Notes: a model not told the origin generated them from the sequence alone. 28,124 nt of DNA from Alphaproteobacteria bacterium UBA2903 (GCA_002349565.1 DEDN01000024.1:365-28488); one strand, 5' to 3'; shown: positions 7,704-16,234, numbered from the stretch's first letter. Program-made: numbers and translations.

Positions 7704-9542
7704 ATGCAAACAAATTACACTGCCGAAAAGACCCGCAACGAAAAATTGGTTGCGTGGGTTGAAGAAATGGCCGGCTTGTGCCAGCCCGACGCCGTCTATT
7801 GGTGCGACGGTTCGAAAGAGGAAAACGACCGCTTGTGCCAGTTGCTGGTCGACAAAGGCACTTTTATCAAATTGAACGAAGCCAAACGCCCGAACTGCTT
7901 TTTGGCGCGTTCCAACCCGCAGGACGTCGCCCGCGTGGAAGCCCGCACCTTCATTTGCTCCGAACGCGAAATTGACGCGGGTCCCACCAATCACTGGGCT
8001 AACCCCAAGGAAATGAAGGAAAAACTGCGCGCGCTGTTCAACGGCTGCATGCACGGCAGAACGATGTACGTCATTCCGTTCTCGATGGGTCCTTTGGGTT
8101 CTCATATTTCCAAAATCGGCGTTGAAATCACCGATTCGCCCTACGTCGTCGTCAACATGGCGATTATGGCGCGCACGGGTCAGAAAGTGCTGGACATTCT
8201 GGGCGAAGACGGTGAATTCGTCCCCTGCATGCACTCCGTCGGCATGCCGCTGAACGAAGGCGTCAAGGACGTAACGTGGCCCTGCAACCCTGAAAACACC
8301 TACATCACTCATTTCCCCGAAACCCGTGAAATCTGGTCGTTCGGTTCGGGTTACGGCGGCAACGCTTTGCTGGGCAAAAAATGCTTGGCTTTGCGTATCG
8401 CGACCGTTCAGGCGCGCGACGAAGGCTGGCTGGCGGAACATATGCTGATTGCCGGCATCGAAAGCCCCGAAGGCGAAAAAACTTACGTTGCGGCGGCGTT
8501 CCCCAGCGCTTGCGGCAAGACGAACCTAGCCATGCTGATTCCGCCCGCCCACTTCAAAGGCTGGAAAGTCTGGACGGTCGGCGACGACATCGCTTGGATT
8601 AAACCGGGCAAAGACGGCCGTTTGCACGCCATCAACCCCGAAGCGGGATTCTTCGGCGTCGCCCCCGGCACGTCCGACAAAACCAACCACAACGCGATGG
8701 AATCCTGCCGCGCCAACACCATTTTCACGAACGTCGCCCTGACCGATGACGGCGACGTGTGGTGGGAAGGCATGACGGACGAAAAACCCGCGCACTTGAT
8801 TGACTGGAAAGGCAACGATTGGACGCCCGCTTCGGAAACGCCGGCGGCGCATCCGAACTCCCGCTTTACGGCGCCCGCGCGTCAATGCCCGACAATCGAC
8901 CCGAACTGGGAAAATCCGGAAGGCGTGCCTATCTCCGCGTTTATTTTCGGTGGCCGTCTGGCGCACAACACTCCGCTGGTTTACCAGTCGTTCAGCTGGA
9001 GCCACGGTGTTTACCTTGCCGCGACGATGGGTTCCGAAAAAACCGCCGCGGCGGAAGGTGCCGGCGGTATCCGCCGCGATCCGTTCGCGATGCTGCCGTT
9101 CTGCGGCTACAACATGGCTGACTACTGGTCGCATTGGCTGGAAATGAAACGCTTGGTTCCCAATGCGCCGATGATTTTCCGCGTCAACTGGTTCCGCAAA
9201 GACGAAGCGGGTCACTTCATGTGGCCGGGCTACGGCGAAAACATGCGCGTTCTGCAGTGGATTATCAACCGCGTTCACGGTCGCGTCGGCGCCGTCGAAG
9301 GACCTGTCGGTCTGATGCCGCGCTACGAAGATTTGGACTTGACGGGTTTGGACATCGACAAAGACGCGTTCAAAGCGTTGATGGCGATTGACAAAGCCGA
9401 AGGTCTGAAAGACACCGAAGACCAAGCCAAATACTTCCGTCCGTTCGCGGATCAGCAGCGCTTGCCTGCCGAATTCCCCGAAGAACTGAAGCTGCTGTCC
9501 CTGCGTTTTGAACGTTCGGACGAAGAATGGGAACCGGTGTAA
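7704..9542 (+). CDS. pckG: Phosphoenolpyruvate carboxykinase (GTP)
   Basis: This 612-residue enzyme has the usual size of the GTP-dependent family. It interconverts oxaloacetate plus GTP with phosphoenolpyruvate, CO2 and GDP, at the gluconeogenic/anaplerotic node in the cytoplasm. Diagnostic features are FPSACGKTN with the mobile active-site Cys270 and the P-loop lysine (272), the metal-binding VGDDIAW (292-298), and NWFRKDE in the nucleotide-binding region. The ATG at 7704 is set by AAGAGG six bases upstream. It stands alone between its own leader and a strong terminator. Many alphaproteobacteria use the unrelated ATP-type PckA, so the GTP enzyme is notable. With fumarase in this window it could serve PEP carboxylation toward succinate or gluconeogenesis; direction cannot be read from sequence. 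Confidence 0.96.
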   Translation: MQTNYTAEKTRNEKLVAWVEEMAGLCQPDAVYWCDGSKEENDRLCQLLVDKGTFIKLNEAKRPNCFLARSNPQDVARVEARTFICSEREIDAGPTNHWANPKEMKEKLRALFNGCMHGRTMYVIPFSMGPLGSHISKIGVEITDSPYVVVNMAIMARTGQKVLDILGEDGEFVPCMHSVGMPLNEGVKDVTWPCNPENTYITHFPETREIWSFGSGYGGNALLGKKCLALRIATVQARDEGWLAEHMLIAGIESPEGEKTYVAAAFPSACGKTNLAMLIPPAHFKGWKVWTVGDDIAWIKPGKDGRLHAINPEAGFFGVAPGTSDKTNHNAMESCRANTIFTNVALTDDGDVWWEGMTDEKPAHLIDWKGNDWTPASETPAAHPNSRFTAPARQCPTIDPNWENPEGVPISAFIFGGRLAHNTPLVYQSFSWSHGVYLAATMGSEKTAAAEGAGGIRRDPFAMLPFCGYNMADYWSHWLEMKRLVPNAPMIFRVNWFRKDEAGHFMWPGYGENMRVLQWIINRVHGRVGAVEGPVGLMPRYEDLDLTGLDIDKDAFKALMAIDKAEGLKDTEDQAKYFRPFADQQRLPAEFPEELKLLSLRFERSDEEWEPV

Positions 9543-9561
9543 TTCACGGGTGCAACAGGTT

Positions 9562-9595
9562 AAGAAAGGCGGAAAAATTCCGCCTTTCTTTTTTT
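9562..9595 (+). terminator. Intrinsic terminator of pckG
   Basis: A 13-bp perfect stem, AAGAAAGGCGGAA (9562-9574) with TTCCGCCTTTCTT (9578-9590), has an AAA loop and runs into a T tract through 9595. It lies 20 bases after the pckG stop and should isolate pckG from the next gene. Confidence 0.93.
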
Positions 9596-9664
9596 ATCCT
9601 TGTTTCTTGCCGTGTTTTTTAGGAAAATAGACGGCAGTTGTTTTTTACCAAGGGACTTTTCACG

Positions 9665-11536
9665 ATGGCTGACGAACAGAAAACACAGACCGCACCCGAA
9701 TACGAATATGTCGAAGCGCCCGACACCTCAAACATCGAATACGAATATGTGGAAGTCCCCGAAGGCGAAGTGCCGCCGCCCGCCGCCGATGGCGAACAGT
9801 ACGAATACGAATATGTGGAAGCCCCCGCCGACGGTTCCGTTCCTCCGCCTGCCGATGAAAATGTCGAATACGAATACGTCGAGACTCCTGCGGACGGTGC
9901 TGTTCCTCCGCCTGCCGATGCGGCGGAAGAACAGTATGAATATGTCGAAGTTCCCGAGGGTGAAGTGCCGCCGCCCGCCGCCGACGGCGCGGAAGAACAG
10001 TATGAATACGAATATGTGGAAGCGCCCGCAGACGCCGCGGAACAGCCCGCGGACGCAAACGTCGAATACGAATATGTCGAAGCTCCTGCTCCCGAAGCCG
10101 AAGAACAGTACGAGTATGTGGAAGTCTCCGAAGACGAAGCGGCTCAATACGAATACGCCGAAGTTCCCGAGGGTGAGGCGCAGCCCGCGGGCGAGGAACA
10201 CTATGAATACGAGTATGTGGAAGCCCCCGCCGAACAAACGGAACAGCAGCCCGAAGAGTATTCGATTGACGATTTGTTCGACGACGAAGACGCCGCCCCT
10301 GTAACAGAGCCGCCTTTGCCGCCCGAAACGGAAGAGGTCGTTCCTCCGGTCGCTTTGGAAGCGGCGTCCGAACCCGAAGCTGTTGCCGAACCCGCTCTTC
10401 CGCCCGAATTGCCTGCGGAAGAAGAGCGTTCCGTCGAAGAACTGGAAGCCGTTGCGCCCGAACCCGCGCCGACCGAGGTTGAACCGTCGGAACAGGACGC
10501 GCCGACCGTATCGGATCTGGAAACATTGGAAGCCGAACCCGCTCCCGAACCCGTTGTCGCTGAAGCGATTGCTCCCGAACCTGTTACGGAAAACACGGCT
10601 GAGATTGATGCGCTTGCCGCCGAAGAAATTGCGCAGGAAGCCGTCCCTGCCGAACCCGAAATCGCCGAAGAAGCGCAGGAAGCCGAAACTCCGTCGGAAG
10701 CGGACGATTCTTTGCCCGCCACGGGTGCGGCAGCGTTTGACGGACGTGCAGGCGTTACGACGTTTGTTGCTTCCGCTGTTCAAAACAGCGTTGTGTTGAC
10801 CAATGACGACGGCGCGTTCAACCGTTTGGCGGATTGGCATTTGATTATCAACGAAGTGTCCGTTTCTCAGCTGGAAGGGCAGGCGGGACAAACAATCGCT
10901 TTGAACGAAGACGCTTACAACAACGGCATTTTGATAACGGCTGACGGCGAACAGCATTTGTTTGCCAATGTCGCCGAAATCGTCATCCCCGCCGTCGAAC
11001 CCGACGAATGCACGCTGATTTTGAACAGTTCCGCCGTCATGTCTTTGGCGGGGCATGAAAATTCCGTCATTGATTTGGAAGGCGCGAGCGGCATGCTGAT
11101 CGGTCCGAACGAATCGAAGCTGTATTTCAGCGGGCTGGCAAGCTTGACCGTTCCTGCCGTCAACGAATCTGCGGAAGCCCCCGTTTCCGCCCCAGCCGCG
11201 CCGATGGACGCCCCTGTTGCGTATGCGGTCGGACGCGAAGCCGACCAAGCGGCGGCGGGCTGTGTCTTTGCCGCCGACAGCGGAGAGGCTGCCACGACCG
11301 AACCCGTTATTTTGGTCAAAACAGGCTACAGCCTGTACGGCTGGAACGTCGTGTTCAAAAGCGGTTTGACCATGAGCTTGGCGGACGTGCGGACGTACCA
11401 GACAAAGCATGACGCTTTACCCGAAGCCGACGGTCAAATCACTTACAAAAACGCAAAATTGGACTTTGCGGGCGCGTCAAGAATCAAAGTGTTCGAAAAG
11501 CCGTCCTATTGCGGCTATGGCAAAGCCCCCGAATAA
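9665..11536 (+). CDS. Acidic YEYVE-repeat protein of unknown function
   Basis: This 623-residue protein matches no family I recognise. Residues 12-188 hold ten copies of a [EQH]YEYVE[AV]P-type unit with spacers such as EGEVPPPAADG and ADGAVPPPAD. Residues about 200-350 are a Pro/Glu/Ala-rich, very acidic, presumably disordered linker (for example YSIDDLFDDEDAAPVTE). Residues about 355-623 look like a folded beta-rich region with aliphatic strands (SVVLTNDDGAFNRLADWHLI; ILITADGEQHLFANVAEIVI) and end in SYCGYGKAPE. There is no signal peptide or membrane segment, so it may be cytoplasmic or use a non-classical route. The ATG at 9665 is preceded by AAGGGA with an adequate spacer; a start at 9638 is possible but lacks support. 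It is monocistronic, between two terminators. Surface, scaffold or polymer-organising roles are all speculative. Confidence 0.85.
   Translation: MADEQKTQTAPEYEYVEAPDTSNIEYEYVEVPEGEVPPPAADGEQYEYEYVEAPADGSVPPPADENVEYEYVETPADGAVPPPADAAEEQYEYVEVPEGEVPPPAADGAEEQYEYEYVEAPADAAEQPADANVEYEYVEAPAPEAEEQYEYVEVSEDEAAQYEYAEVPEGEAQPAGEEHYEYEYVEAPAEQTEQQPEEYSIDDLFDDEDAAPVTEPPLPPETEEVVPPVALEAASEPEAVAEPALPPELPAEEERSVEELEAVAPEPAPTEVEPSEQDAPTVSDLETLEAEPAPEPVVAEAIAPEPVTENTAEIDALAAEEIAQEAVPAEPEIAEEAQEAETPSEADDSLPATGAAAFDGRAGVTTFVASAVQNSVVLTNDDGAFNRLADWHLIINEVSVSQLEGQAGQTIALNEDAYNNGILITADGEQHLFANVAEIVIPAVEPDECTLILNSSAVMSLAGHENSVIDLEGASGMLIGPNESKLYFSGLASLTVPAVNESAEAPVSAPAAPMDAPVAYAVGREADQAAAGCVFAADSGEAATTEPVILVKTGYSLYGWNVVFKSGLTMSLADVRTYQTKHDALPEADGQITYKNAKLDFAGASRIKVFEKPSYCGYGKAPE
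9698..10228 (+). repeat. Degenerate in-frame repeats coding YEYVE units
   Basis: Related units built on GAATACGAATATGT recur ten times at uneven spacing (roughly 30-80 bases). They encode YEYVEAP or YEYVEVP, plus one YEYAEVP and one YEYVETP. Some longer modules recur almost whole, such as the one coding EYVEVPEGEVPPPAADG at about residues 28-44 and again at 92-108. The pattern suggests past duplication and possible copy-number change by recombination or slippage. Confidence 0.85.
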
Positions 11537-11560
11537 TAATCGGAAAGAGCATTTAAATAT

Positions 11561-11588
11561 AAAGAACCCGCCGAAAGGCGGGTTCTTT
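11561..11588. terminator. Bidirectional terminator between repeat protein gene and rpoD
   Basis: AAAGAACCCGCC (11561-11572) pairs perfectly with GGCGGGTTCTTT (11577-11588) around a GAAA tetraloop. The A/T flanks give a U-tract on both strands. It lies 24 bases past the repeat-protein stop and 6 bases past the rpoD stop, serving both convergent genes. Confidence 0.93.
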
Positions 11589-11594
11589 TATCGT

Positions 11595-13697
11595 TTAACC
11601 GTTGTCCAGGAACGACCGCAGTTTGCGCGAACGGCTGGGATGTTTCAGCTTGCGCAGCGCTTTGGCTTCGATTTGGCGGATGCGTTCGCGGGTAACCGAG
11701 AATTGCTGTCCGACTTCTTCCAATGTATGGTCGGTGTTCATTCCGATGCCGAAGCGCATGCGCAGCACGCGTTCTTCGCGCGGGGTCAGGCTGGACAGAA
11801 CCGCCGTGCAGGTCTGGCGCAAGTTCGTCTGAATCGCCGCGTCCAACGGCTGAATGACGTTGCGGTCTTCGATGAAATCACCCAAATGGCTGTCTTCCTC
11901 GTCGCCGACGGGGGTTTCCAAAGAAATCGGTTCTTTGGCGATTTTCAGTACTTTGCGCACCTTTTCCAAAGGCATGGACAGCTTTTCCGCCAATTCTTCG
12001 GGGGTCGGCTCGCGTCCGATTTCGTGCAGCATTTGACGGCTGGTGCGTACCAGTTTGTTAATCGTTTCAATCATGTGGACGGGAATACGGATGGTGCGCG
12101 CCTGATCGGCGATGGAACGCGTAATCGCCTGACGAATCCACCACGTCGCATAGGTCGAAAACTTGTAGCCGCGGCGGTATTCGAATTTATCGACGGCTTT
12201 CATCAAACCGATGTTGCCTTCTTGAATTAAATCAAGGAATTGCAATCCGCGGTTCGTGTATTTTTTCGCAATGGAAATCACCAAACGCAAGTTGGCTTCA
12301 ATCATTTCCTTTTTGGCGCGGGTGGATTCCTGTTCGCCTTTTTTAACCATTGAGCAAACACGGCGGTATTCAAAAATCGGCATGCCGATTTCGTCCGCCA
12401 TTTGCGAAATCGCGTTTTGAATTTCCCGAATTTCCTTGGAATATTTTTCGACAAAGACCTTCCAGTATTTACCCGACATCTTTTCAATCCAATGCGAATC
12501 GAATTCGGAATTCTTGTACACTTCCAAGAAGTCTTCGCGTTTAATGCGGCAGCTTAACGCCAAACGCAACAATTTGCCTTCAAACGTCATCAAACGTTTG
12601 TTGTAATCGTTCAGCTGATCGACCAGCATTTCGATACGCGCGGGGTTCAGCTGGACTTCCTCCATCAAAGCAATCAATTCCTGCTTGATTTTCTGGAATT
12701 TCTTTTCGGTCGCGGCGGGAACGGGTTTGGACGTGCGCAGGCAGGATAAACGCTGATCCTGCACTTTTTTCAGTTTTTGATAAACGGCGGAGATCTGTTC
12801 GAATTGCTCCAGCACTTTGGGCATCAAAGACTGTTCCATCTGCTGCAAAGACACGGCGGCGGGTTCGTCTTCGTCGTCCGCATCGGCGGCATCGTCGTCC
12901 GAGGCTTCATCCTCTTCCTCATCGTCGATAAAGTCGTCGGCGGATTCGTCGCCGTCGTCTTCACCGTCGGAGTCTTCGTCGTCAAATTCTTCGTTTTCCT
13001 GCGGTTCGGAGATTTCTTCGTCCTCGTCTTCCTCGGGGTCGGATTCTTCGGGTTCTTCGCGCTTTTCTTCAACAGGGGCGGGGGCGGTCGTTTCGGGAAT
13101 GGTCGACGTGAACGTTGCCGACAAAGGCATTTCCCCGTCGCCCGAACCGTCGCCCGATCCGTAAGTCGCATCCAAATCGATAATGTCGCGCAGCAGCATT
13201 TTGCCCGACACCAAAGCGTCGTGCCAGCCCGTCAAAGCTTTAATCGTCAGCGCGCTTTCGCACAAGCCGCCGATCATCAAATCGCGTCCCGCCTCGATTC
13301 GTTTGGCAATGGCGATTTCGCCCTCGCGCGACAGCAATTCGACCGCGCCCATTTCGCGCAGGTACATGCGGACGGGGTCGTCCGTACGCGACGATTCTAC
13401 TTCGTCCAGTTTAAAGCCGTCATCCTCGGGTTCGTCGGCAGAATCGGACGAATCGTCGTCCGTTTCTTCGTTTTCGACCAGATTGATTCCCATATCGGAA
13501 ATCATGGTCATCACGTCTTCGATTTGTTCCGACGATTCCTTTTCGGGGGGCAGCGCCGCGTTTAATTCGTCCACGGTGATATAGCCGCGCGATTTTCCTT
13601 TGTTCAGCAGTTTTTTTAACGAAGCGCTGAGCGAATCCAGCAAAGCGTCTTCATTGTTTTCGTTTTCGCCGATTTCATCGTCCGCAGTCGTATTCAT
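11595..13697 (-). CDS. rpoD: Primary sigma factor RpoD (sigma-70)
   Basis: This is a 700-residue housekeeping sigma factor. The N-terminal region 1.1 is followed by region 1.2 (DDPVRMYLREMGAVELLSRE). A long, strongly acidic non-conserved insert rich in Asp and Glu lies between 1.2 and 2, as is usual in alphaproteobacteria. Region 2 contains FLDLIQEGNIGLMKAVDKF and YATWWIRQAITRSIADQAR for -10 recognition and melting. Region 4 ends with VTRERIRQIEAKALRKLKH, the -35-binding helix-turn-helix. I chose the ATG at 13697 (MNTTADDE) over an upstream frame opening at 13802, which would start inside the promoter. It follows dnaG after 142 bases and ends against the shared terminator. The promoter boxes listed in this window are of the type it should recognise. 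Confidence 0.97.
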   Translation of the reverse strand: MNTTADDEIGENENNEDALLDSLSASLKKLLNKGKSRGYITVDELNAALPPEKESSEQIEDVMTMISDMGINLVENEETDDDSSDSADEPEDDGFKLDEVESSRTDDPVRMYLREMGAVELLSREGEIAIAKRIEAGRDLMIGGLCESALTIKALTGWHDALVSGKMLLRDIIDLDATYGSGDGSGDGEMPLSATFTSTIPETTAPAPVEEKREEPEESDPEEDEDEEISEPQENEEFDDEDSDGEDDGDESADDFIDDEEEDEASDDDAADADDEDEPAAVSLQQMEQSLMPKVLEQFEQISAVYQKLKKVQDQRLSCLRTSKPVPAATEKKFQKIKQELIALMEEVQLNPARIEMLVDQLNDYNKRLMTFEGKLLRLALSCRIKREDFLEVYKNSEFDSHWIEKMSGKYWKVFVEKYSKEIREIQNAISQMADEIGMPIFEYRRVCSMVKKGEQESTRAKKEMIEANLRLVISIAKKYTNRGLQFLDLIQEGNIGLMKAVDKFEYRRGYKFSTYATWWIRQAITRSIADQARTIRIPVHMIETINKLVRTSRQMLHEIGREPTPEELAEKLSMPLEKVRKVLKIAKEPISLETPVGDEEDSHLGDFIEDRNVIQPLDAAIQTNLRQTCTAVLSSLTPREERVLRMRFGIGMNTDHTLEEVGQQFSVTRERIRQIEAKALRKLKHPSRSRKLRSFLDNG

Positions 13698-13742
13698 AGA
13701 TAAAGCATCCCTTCCGTTGCGTCGCGCGCATACCACAAAGCA

Positions 13743-13802
13743 CCGATTTCTGATAAATCGGATAATCCTACAACATTTAGGGCGTTGCCGCCGATTTGTC
13801 AA
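13743..13802 (-). promoter_or_regulatory. rpoD promoter and leader hairpin
   Basis: On the minus strand a perfect -35 TTGACA (forward 13797-13802) is followed after 17 bases by TAAATG (forward 13774-13779), a weak -10. Downstream in the leader, CCGATTT and AAATCGG (forward 13743-13749 and 13755-13761) form a 7-bp hairpin. This would let rpoD be made separately from dnaG. Confidence 0.45.
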
Positions 13803-13839
13803 CCTTTAAATAGGTTGACTTGGCTTTTTATTCAAGGTT

Positions 13840-15600
13840 TTATCCGCCTTTGGACAGGGTTTGGTATTTTTCCCACAGCGATTTGGCTTTGTCGGGGTCG
13901 TTTTCCTGTTCGATTTGCCGCGCCAAAGCGGTCAATTCGGCTTTCAGAGCTTTTTGACGTTCACCTTCCAGCAATGCGGCAATATCGGTTTTAACGGCGG
14001 CGGGGGTCGGCTTTTTGCGCTTCAGCATTTCGATTTCGTCGGCGACGGCGTCGTACAGTTTGCCGTTTTGGCGGGCGCGGAAGTATTCTTCCAATTCCGC
14101 CGCCGTCAAGTCGGGATTTTCCGCCAAGGCATTGATGATGTCGGAAAACGCCTGCGCCAGAAAAGCGTCGGCGGGGGTGATGGCGGACAGTTCCTCCAGC
14201 GATGCGGAAGCAATGTCGGGAAACAACAGCACATACGCCAGAACCATGCGGTCCTCGCCTGCCTGCGGGCGGGGGCGGGTCGGTTTCGGATAATCCTGTT
14301 TCGGGGCGGATTTTCCCCCTTTTTTGGCAAAAATGGGGGCGGTCGCTTCCCATAATTTGGCGCGGAACGTCTGCCTGTAATAGGACCGCACGGGTTCGTC
14401 GGCGATTTTCGCCAGCGTTTCGTTTACGTCCTTTTCCAAAGCGGCTTTGCGTTCGGGCGTGTCGAGGGCTTTGCCCTGAATCAGCATTTGCCACAGCTGT
14501 TGGAACAAAGGGCGGCTTTGAGTGCGGATGAAATCCTCGAAAGCCTGCTTGCCGCGCTCTTGGATAAATTCGTCGGGATCGTCGTCGTCGGGCAGGGTCA
14601 TAAAGCGCAGGGATTTGCCCGCTTTCAGCAAAGGTAGCACTCTGTCCGCCGCGCGGTTTGCCGCCCGAATGCCCGCGCCGTCGCCGTCGAAGCAGCAAAT
14701 CGGTTCGGGCGCGTATTTCCACAGCTGTTCGATTTGGCGTTCGGTCAAAGCCGTGCCGCACGATGCGACCGCACGCGTAATGCCGACGCTGTGCAGCGCG
14801 ATGACGTCCATATAGCCCTCGACAACCAGAATTTCCTGCATTTTGCGTGCCTGTTCTGCCGCAAAGTGCGCGGCGTAAAGGGTGTCGCCTTTGGAAAACA
14901 GGGCGGTTTCGGGGGAATTCAGATACTTCGATTCGCCGTCGCCCAAAACGCGCCCGCCGAAAGCGATGACGCGTCCGCGCTTGTCGCAAATCGGATACAT
15001 CACGCGGTCGTGGAAATAGTCGAAAGTCCGCCCGTCCGACGAAACGCCGATGACGCCCGTCTGTTTCAGCTGGTCGGCTGTCAAGCCCTCGCGTTCCAGC
15101 ATGGCTTTGACGGGATTTCCGTTCGGCGCAAAGCCCAGACGGAAATGTTTGATGACATCCTCGGACAGTCCGCGCCGCTGCAAATAAAACAAGCCGTCGC
15201 GCCCGACGGGTTTGTACAGCTGTTCCTGATAATAAGCGCAAACTTTTTCCAAAATGTCGTACAGCGTGCCGCGTTTCTTTTCGCGTTCGACTTCGGCGGC
15301 GGACGCTTTGGGCATTTCCAAGCCCGCCTCGTTCGCCAGCTGTTCAACCGCGTCGACAAAGTTCAACCCCTGCGATTTCATTACGAACGTAATCGCGTCG
15401 CCGTGTTCGCCGCAGCCGAAACAATGAAAAGCCTCGCGTTCGTCGCTGACGGTGAACGACGGCGTTTTTTCGTGGTGGAACGGACAGCACCCCCAGTATT
15501 CCTTTCCTTTGCGCGTCAGTTTGACGGCTTTGCCGACAATCGAAACAATCGACAGCCTTGACCGCAGCAGTTCCAGAAATTCGGGGGTGATGGTGGGCAT
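13840..15600 (-). CDS. dnaG: DNA primase DnaG
   Basis: This 586-residue protein matches the usual DnaG length. The N-terminal zinc-binding CHC2 domain has C39-x2-H42 and C60-x2-C63 (FHCFGCGEHGDAI). The RNA-polymerase core follows. The TOPRIM catalytic domain has the glutamate in EILVVEGYMDVIALHS and the DxD motif in CCFDGDGAGIRAANRAADR. The C-terminal part, which would bind DnaB helicase, is more divergent and starts after a Pro/Arg/Lys-rich linker near residue 435. It synthesises RNA primers at the replication fork. The gene begins 10 nt after yqeY and precedes rpoD, the alphaproteobacterial version of the macromolecular synthesis operon. Confidence 0.97.
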   Translation of the reverse strand: MPTITPEFLELLRSRLSIVSIVGKAVKLTRKGKEYWGCCPFHHEKTPSFTVSDEREAFHCFGCGEHGDAITFVMKSQGLNFVDAVEQLANEAGLEMPKASAAEVEREKKRGTLYDILEKVCAYYQEQLYKPVGRDGLFYLQRRGLSEDVIKHFRLGFAPNGNPVKAMLEREGLTADQLKQTGVIGVSSDGRTFDYFHDRVMYPICDKRGRVIAFGGRVLGDGESKYLNSPETALFSKGDTLYAAHFAAEQARKMQEILVVEGYMDVIALHSVGITRAVASCGTALTERQIEQLWKYAPEPICCFDGDGAGIRAANRAADRVLPLLKAGKSLRFMTLPDDDDPDEFIQERGKQAFEDFIRTQSRPLFQQLWQMLIQGKALDTPERKAALEKDVNETLAKIADEPVRSYYRQTFRAKLWEATAPIFAKKGGKSAPKQDYPKPTRPRPQAGEDRMVLAYVLLFPDIASASLEELSAITPADAFLAQAFSDIINALAENPDLTAAELEEYFRARQNGKLYDAVADEIEMLKRKKPTPAAVKTDIAALLEGERQKALKAELTALARQIEQENDPDKAKSLWEKYQTLSKGG

Positions 15601-15610
15601 TTGCCGTGCC

Positions 15611-16069
15611 TTATTTTTGCGCCAGAATGGTTTTGACGACGCCCGACGCCTGACCGAAGTCCATGCGTCCCGCGTACTGTTCGCGCAAAGCCGCCATCAC
15701 GGCGCCCATATCCCTTAATCCCGCGGCGCCCGTTTTGGCGATGATTTCGCGCACGGCGGCTTCGGTTTCGGCGGCGTCCATCTGTTTGGGCAGGAACGAC
15801 TGGATGATGTCGATTTCTGCCTGTTCGCTGTCAATCAAATCCTGACGGCCGCCCTTTTGATACATGGCGATGCTGTCTTTGCGCTGTTTGATCATGGATT
15901 GCAGCAGCTGCAAAATGTCGTCGTTGGTGATTTGTCCGTCCTTTGCCGACCCGCGGGAGGCGATGTCGCGGTCCTTGATTGCCGCCAAAATCAAGCGAAT
16001 GGCGGACACTTTTGCGGTGTCTTTTTCCAGCATGGCGGTTTTCAACGCGGCTTTCAGTTGTTCACGCAT
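15611..16069 (-). CDS. GatB/YqeY-domain protein
   Basis: This 152-residue protein starts MREQLKAALKTAMLEKD and contains SAIRLILAAIKDRDIASRG and IIQSFLPKQM, hallmarks of the YqeY family. The domain resembles the tail of the GatB subunit of tRNA-dependent amidotransferase, and a tRNA-related role is assumed but not proven. The ATG at 16069 is fixed by AAGGAGT seven bases upstream; a longer frame to 16114 would run into the promoter. It is the first gene of the operon with dnaG and rpoD and is divergent from greA. Confidence 0.92.
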   Translation of the reverse strand: MREQLKAALKTAMLEKDTAKVSAIRLILAAIKDRDIASRGSAKDGQITNDDILQLLQSMIKQRKDSIAMYQKGGRQDLIDSEQAEIDIIQSFLPKQMDAAETEAAVREIIAKTGAAGLRDMGAVMAALREQYAGRMDFGQASGVVKTILAQK

Positions 16070-16105
16070 AACGGTACTCCTTGAAAAATGAAAAACATTA
16101 CCGCC

Positions 16106-16134
16106 ATAAAACACCGTTTTTTCGTTTTTGGCAA
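16106..16134 (-). promoter_or_regulatory. Promoter of the yqeY-dnaG-rpoD operon
   Basis: On the minus strand TTGCCA (forward 16129-16134) and TTTTAT (forward 16106-16111) are separated by 17 bases. This is a reasonable sigma-70 promoter about 37 bases upstream of the yqeY start. It is back to back with the greA promoter. Confidence 0.5.
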
Positions 16135-16148
16135 GCTGATGTTTACGC

Positions 16149-16177
16149 TTGAAGAAAAAAGCAAAGCCTTGTATGAT
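16149..16177 (+). promoter_or_regulatory. greA promoter
   Basis: TTGAAG at 16149-16154, 17 bases and TATGAT at 16172-16177 form a good sigma-70 promoter. It predicts a leader of about 70 bases before the greA start, long enough to hold the hairpin described next. Confidence 0.6.
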
Positions 16178-16195
16178 GCGCGGCAGATGAAATTG

Positions 16196-16234
16196 CTTCT
16201 TTCGCCCGAACGGGGGTGAAAGGGGTGCTTTTTT
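16196..16234 (+). terminator. Terminator-like hairpin in greA leader
   Basis: Bases 16196-16207 pair with 16214-16225 (12 pairs including three G-U, loop GAACGG). After TGC, six Ts follow at 16229-16234. The structure sits between the greA promoter and ribosome binding site, so it could cut short greA transcripts. In E. coli the greA leader also carries a terminator that yields short RNAs, which makes the comparison reasonable but unproven. Confidence 0.5.

Noticed and set aside
9698..10228. CRISPR-like or satellite interpretation of the repeats
   Set aside because: Units are degenerate at DNA level, unevenly spaced and kept in frame, so the repetition is at protein level.
9728..11410. Long open minus-strand frame opposite the YEYVE-repeat gene
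   Set aside because: It is the mirror of repetitive coding DNA, giving Phe/Gly/Arg-rich text with no domain. The plus-strand frame has the start signal and terminator.
12824..13171. Very acidic segment in rpoD as an insertion or misassembly
   Set aside because: Primary sigma factors of alphaproteobacteria normally carry a long acidic non-conserved region at this place.
12777..13565. Open plus-strand frame opposite the acidic part of rpoD
   Set aside because: The opposite strand of Asp/Glu codons yields Val/Phe-rich text that imitates a membrane protein; rpoD is certain there.
13991..15241. Open minus-strand frame overlapping dnaG in another register
   Set aside because: It is Arg-rich and featureless, and dnaG is intact with all its motifs.
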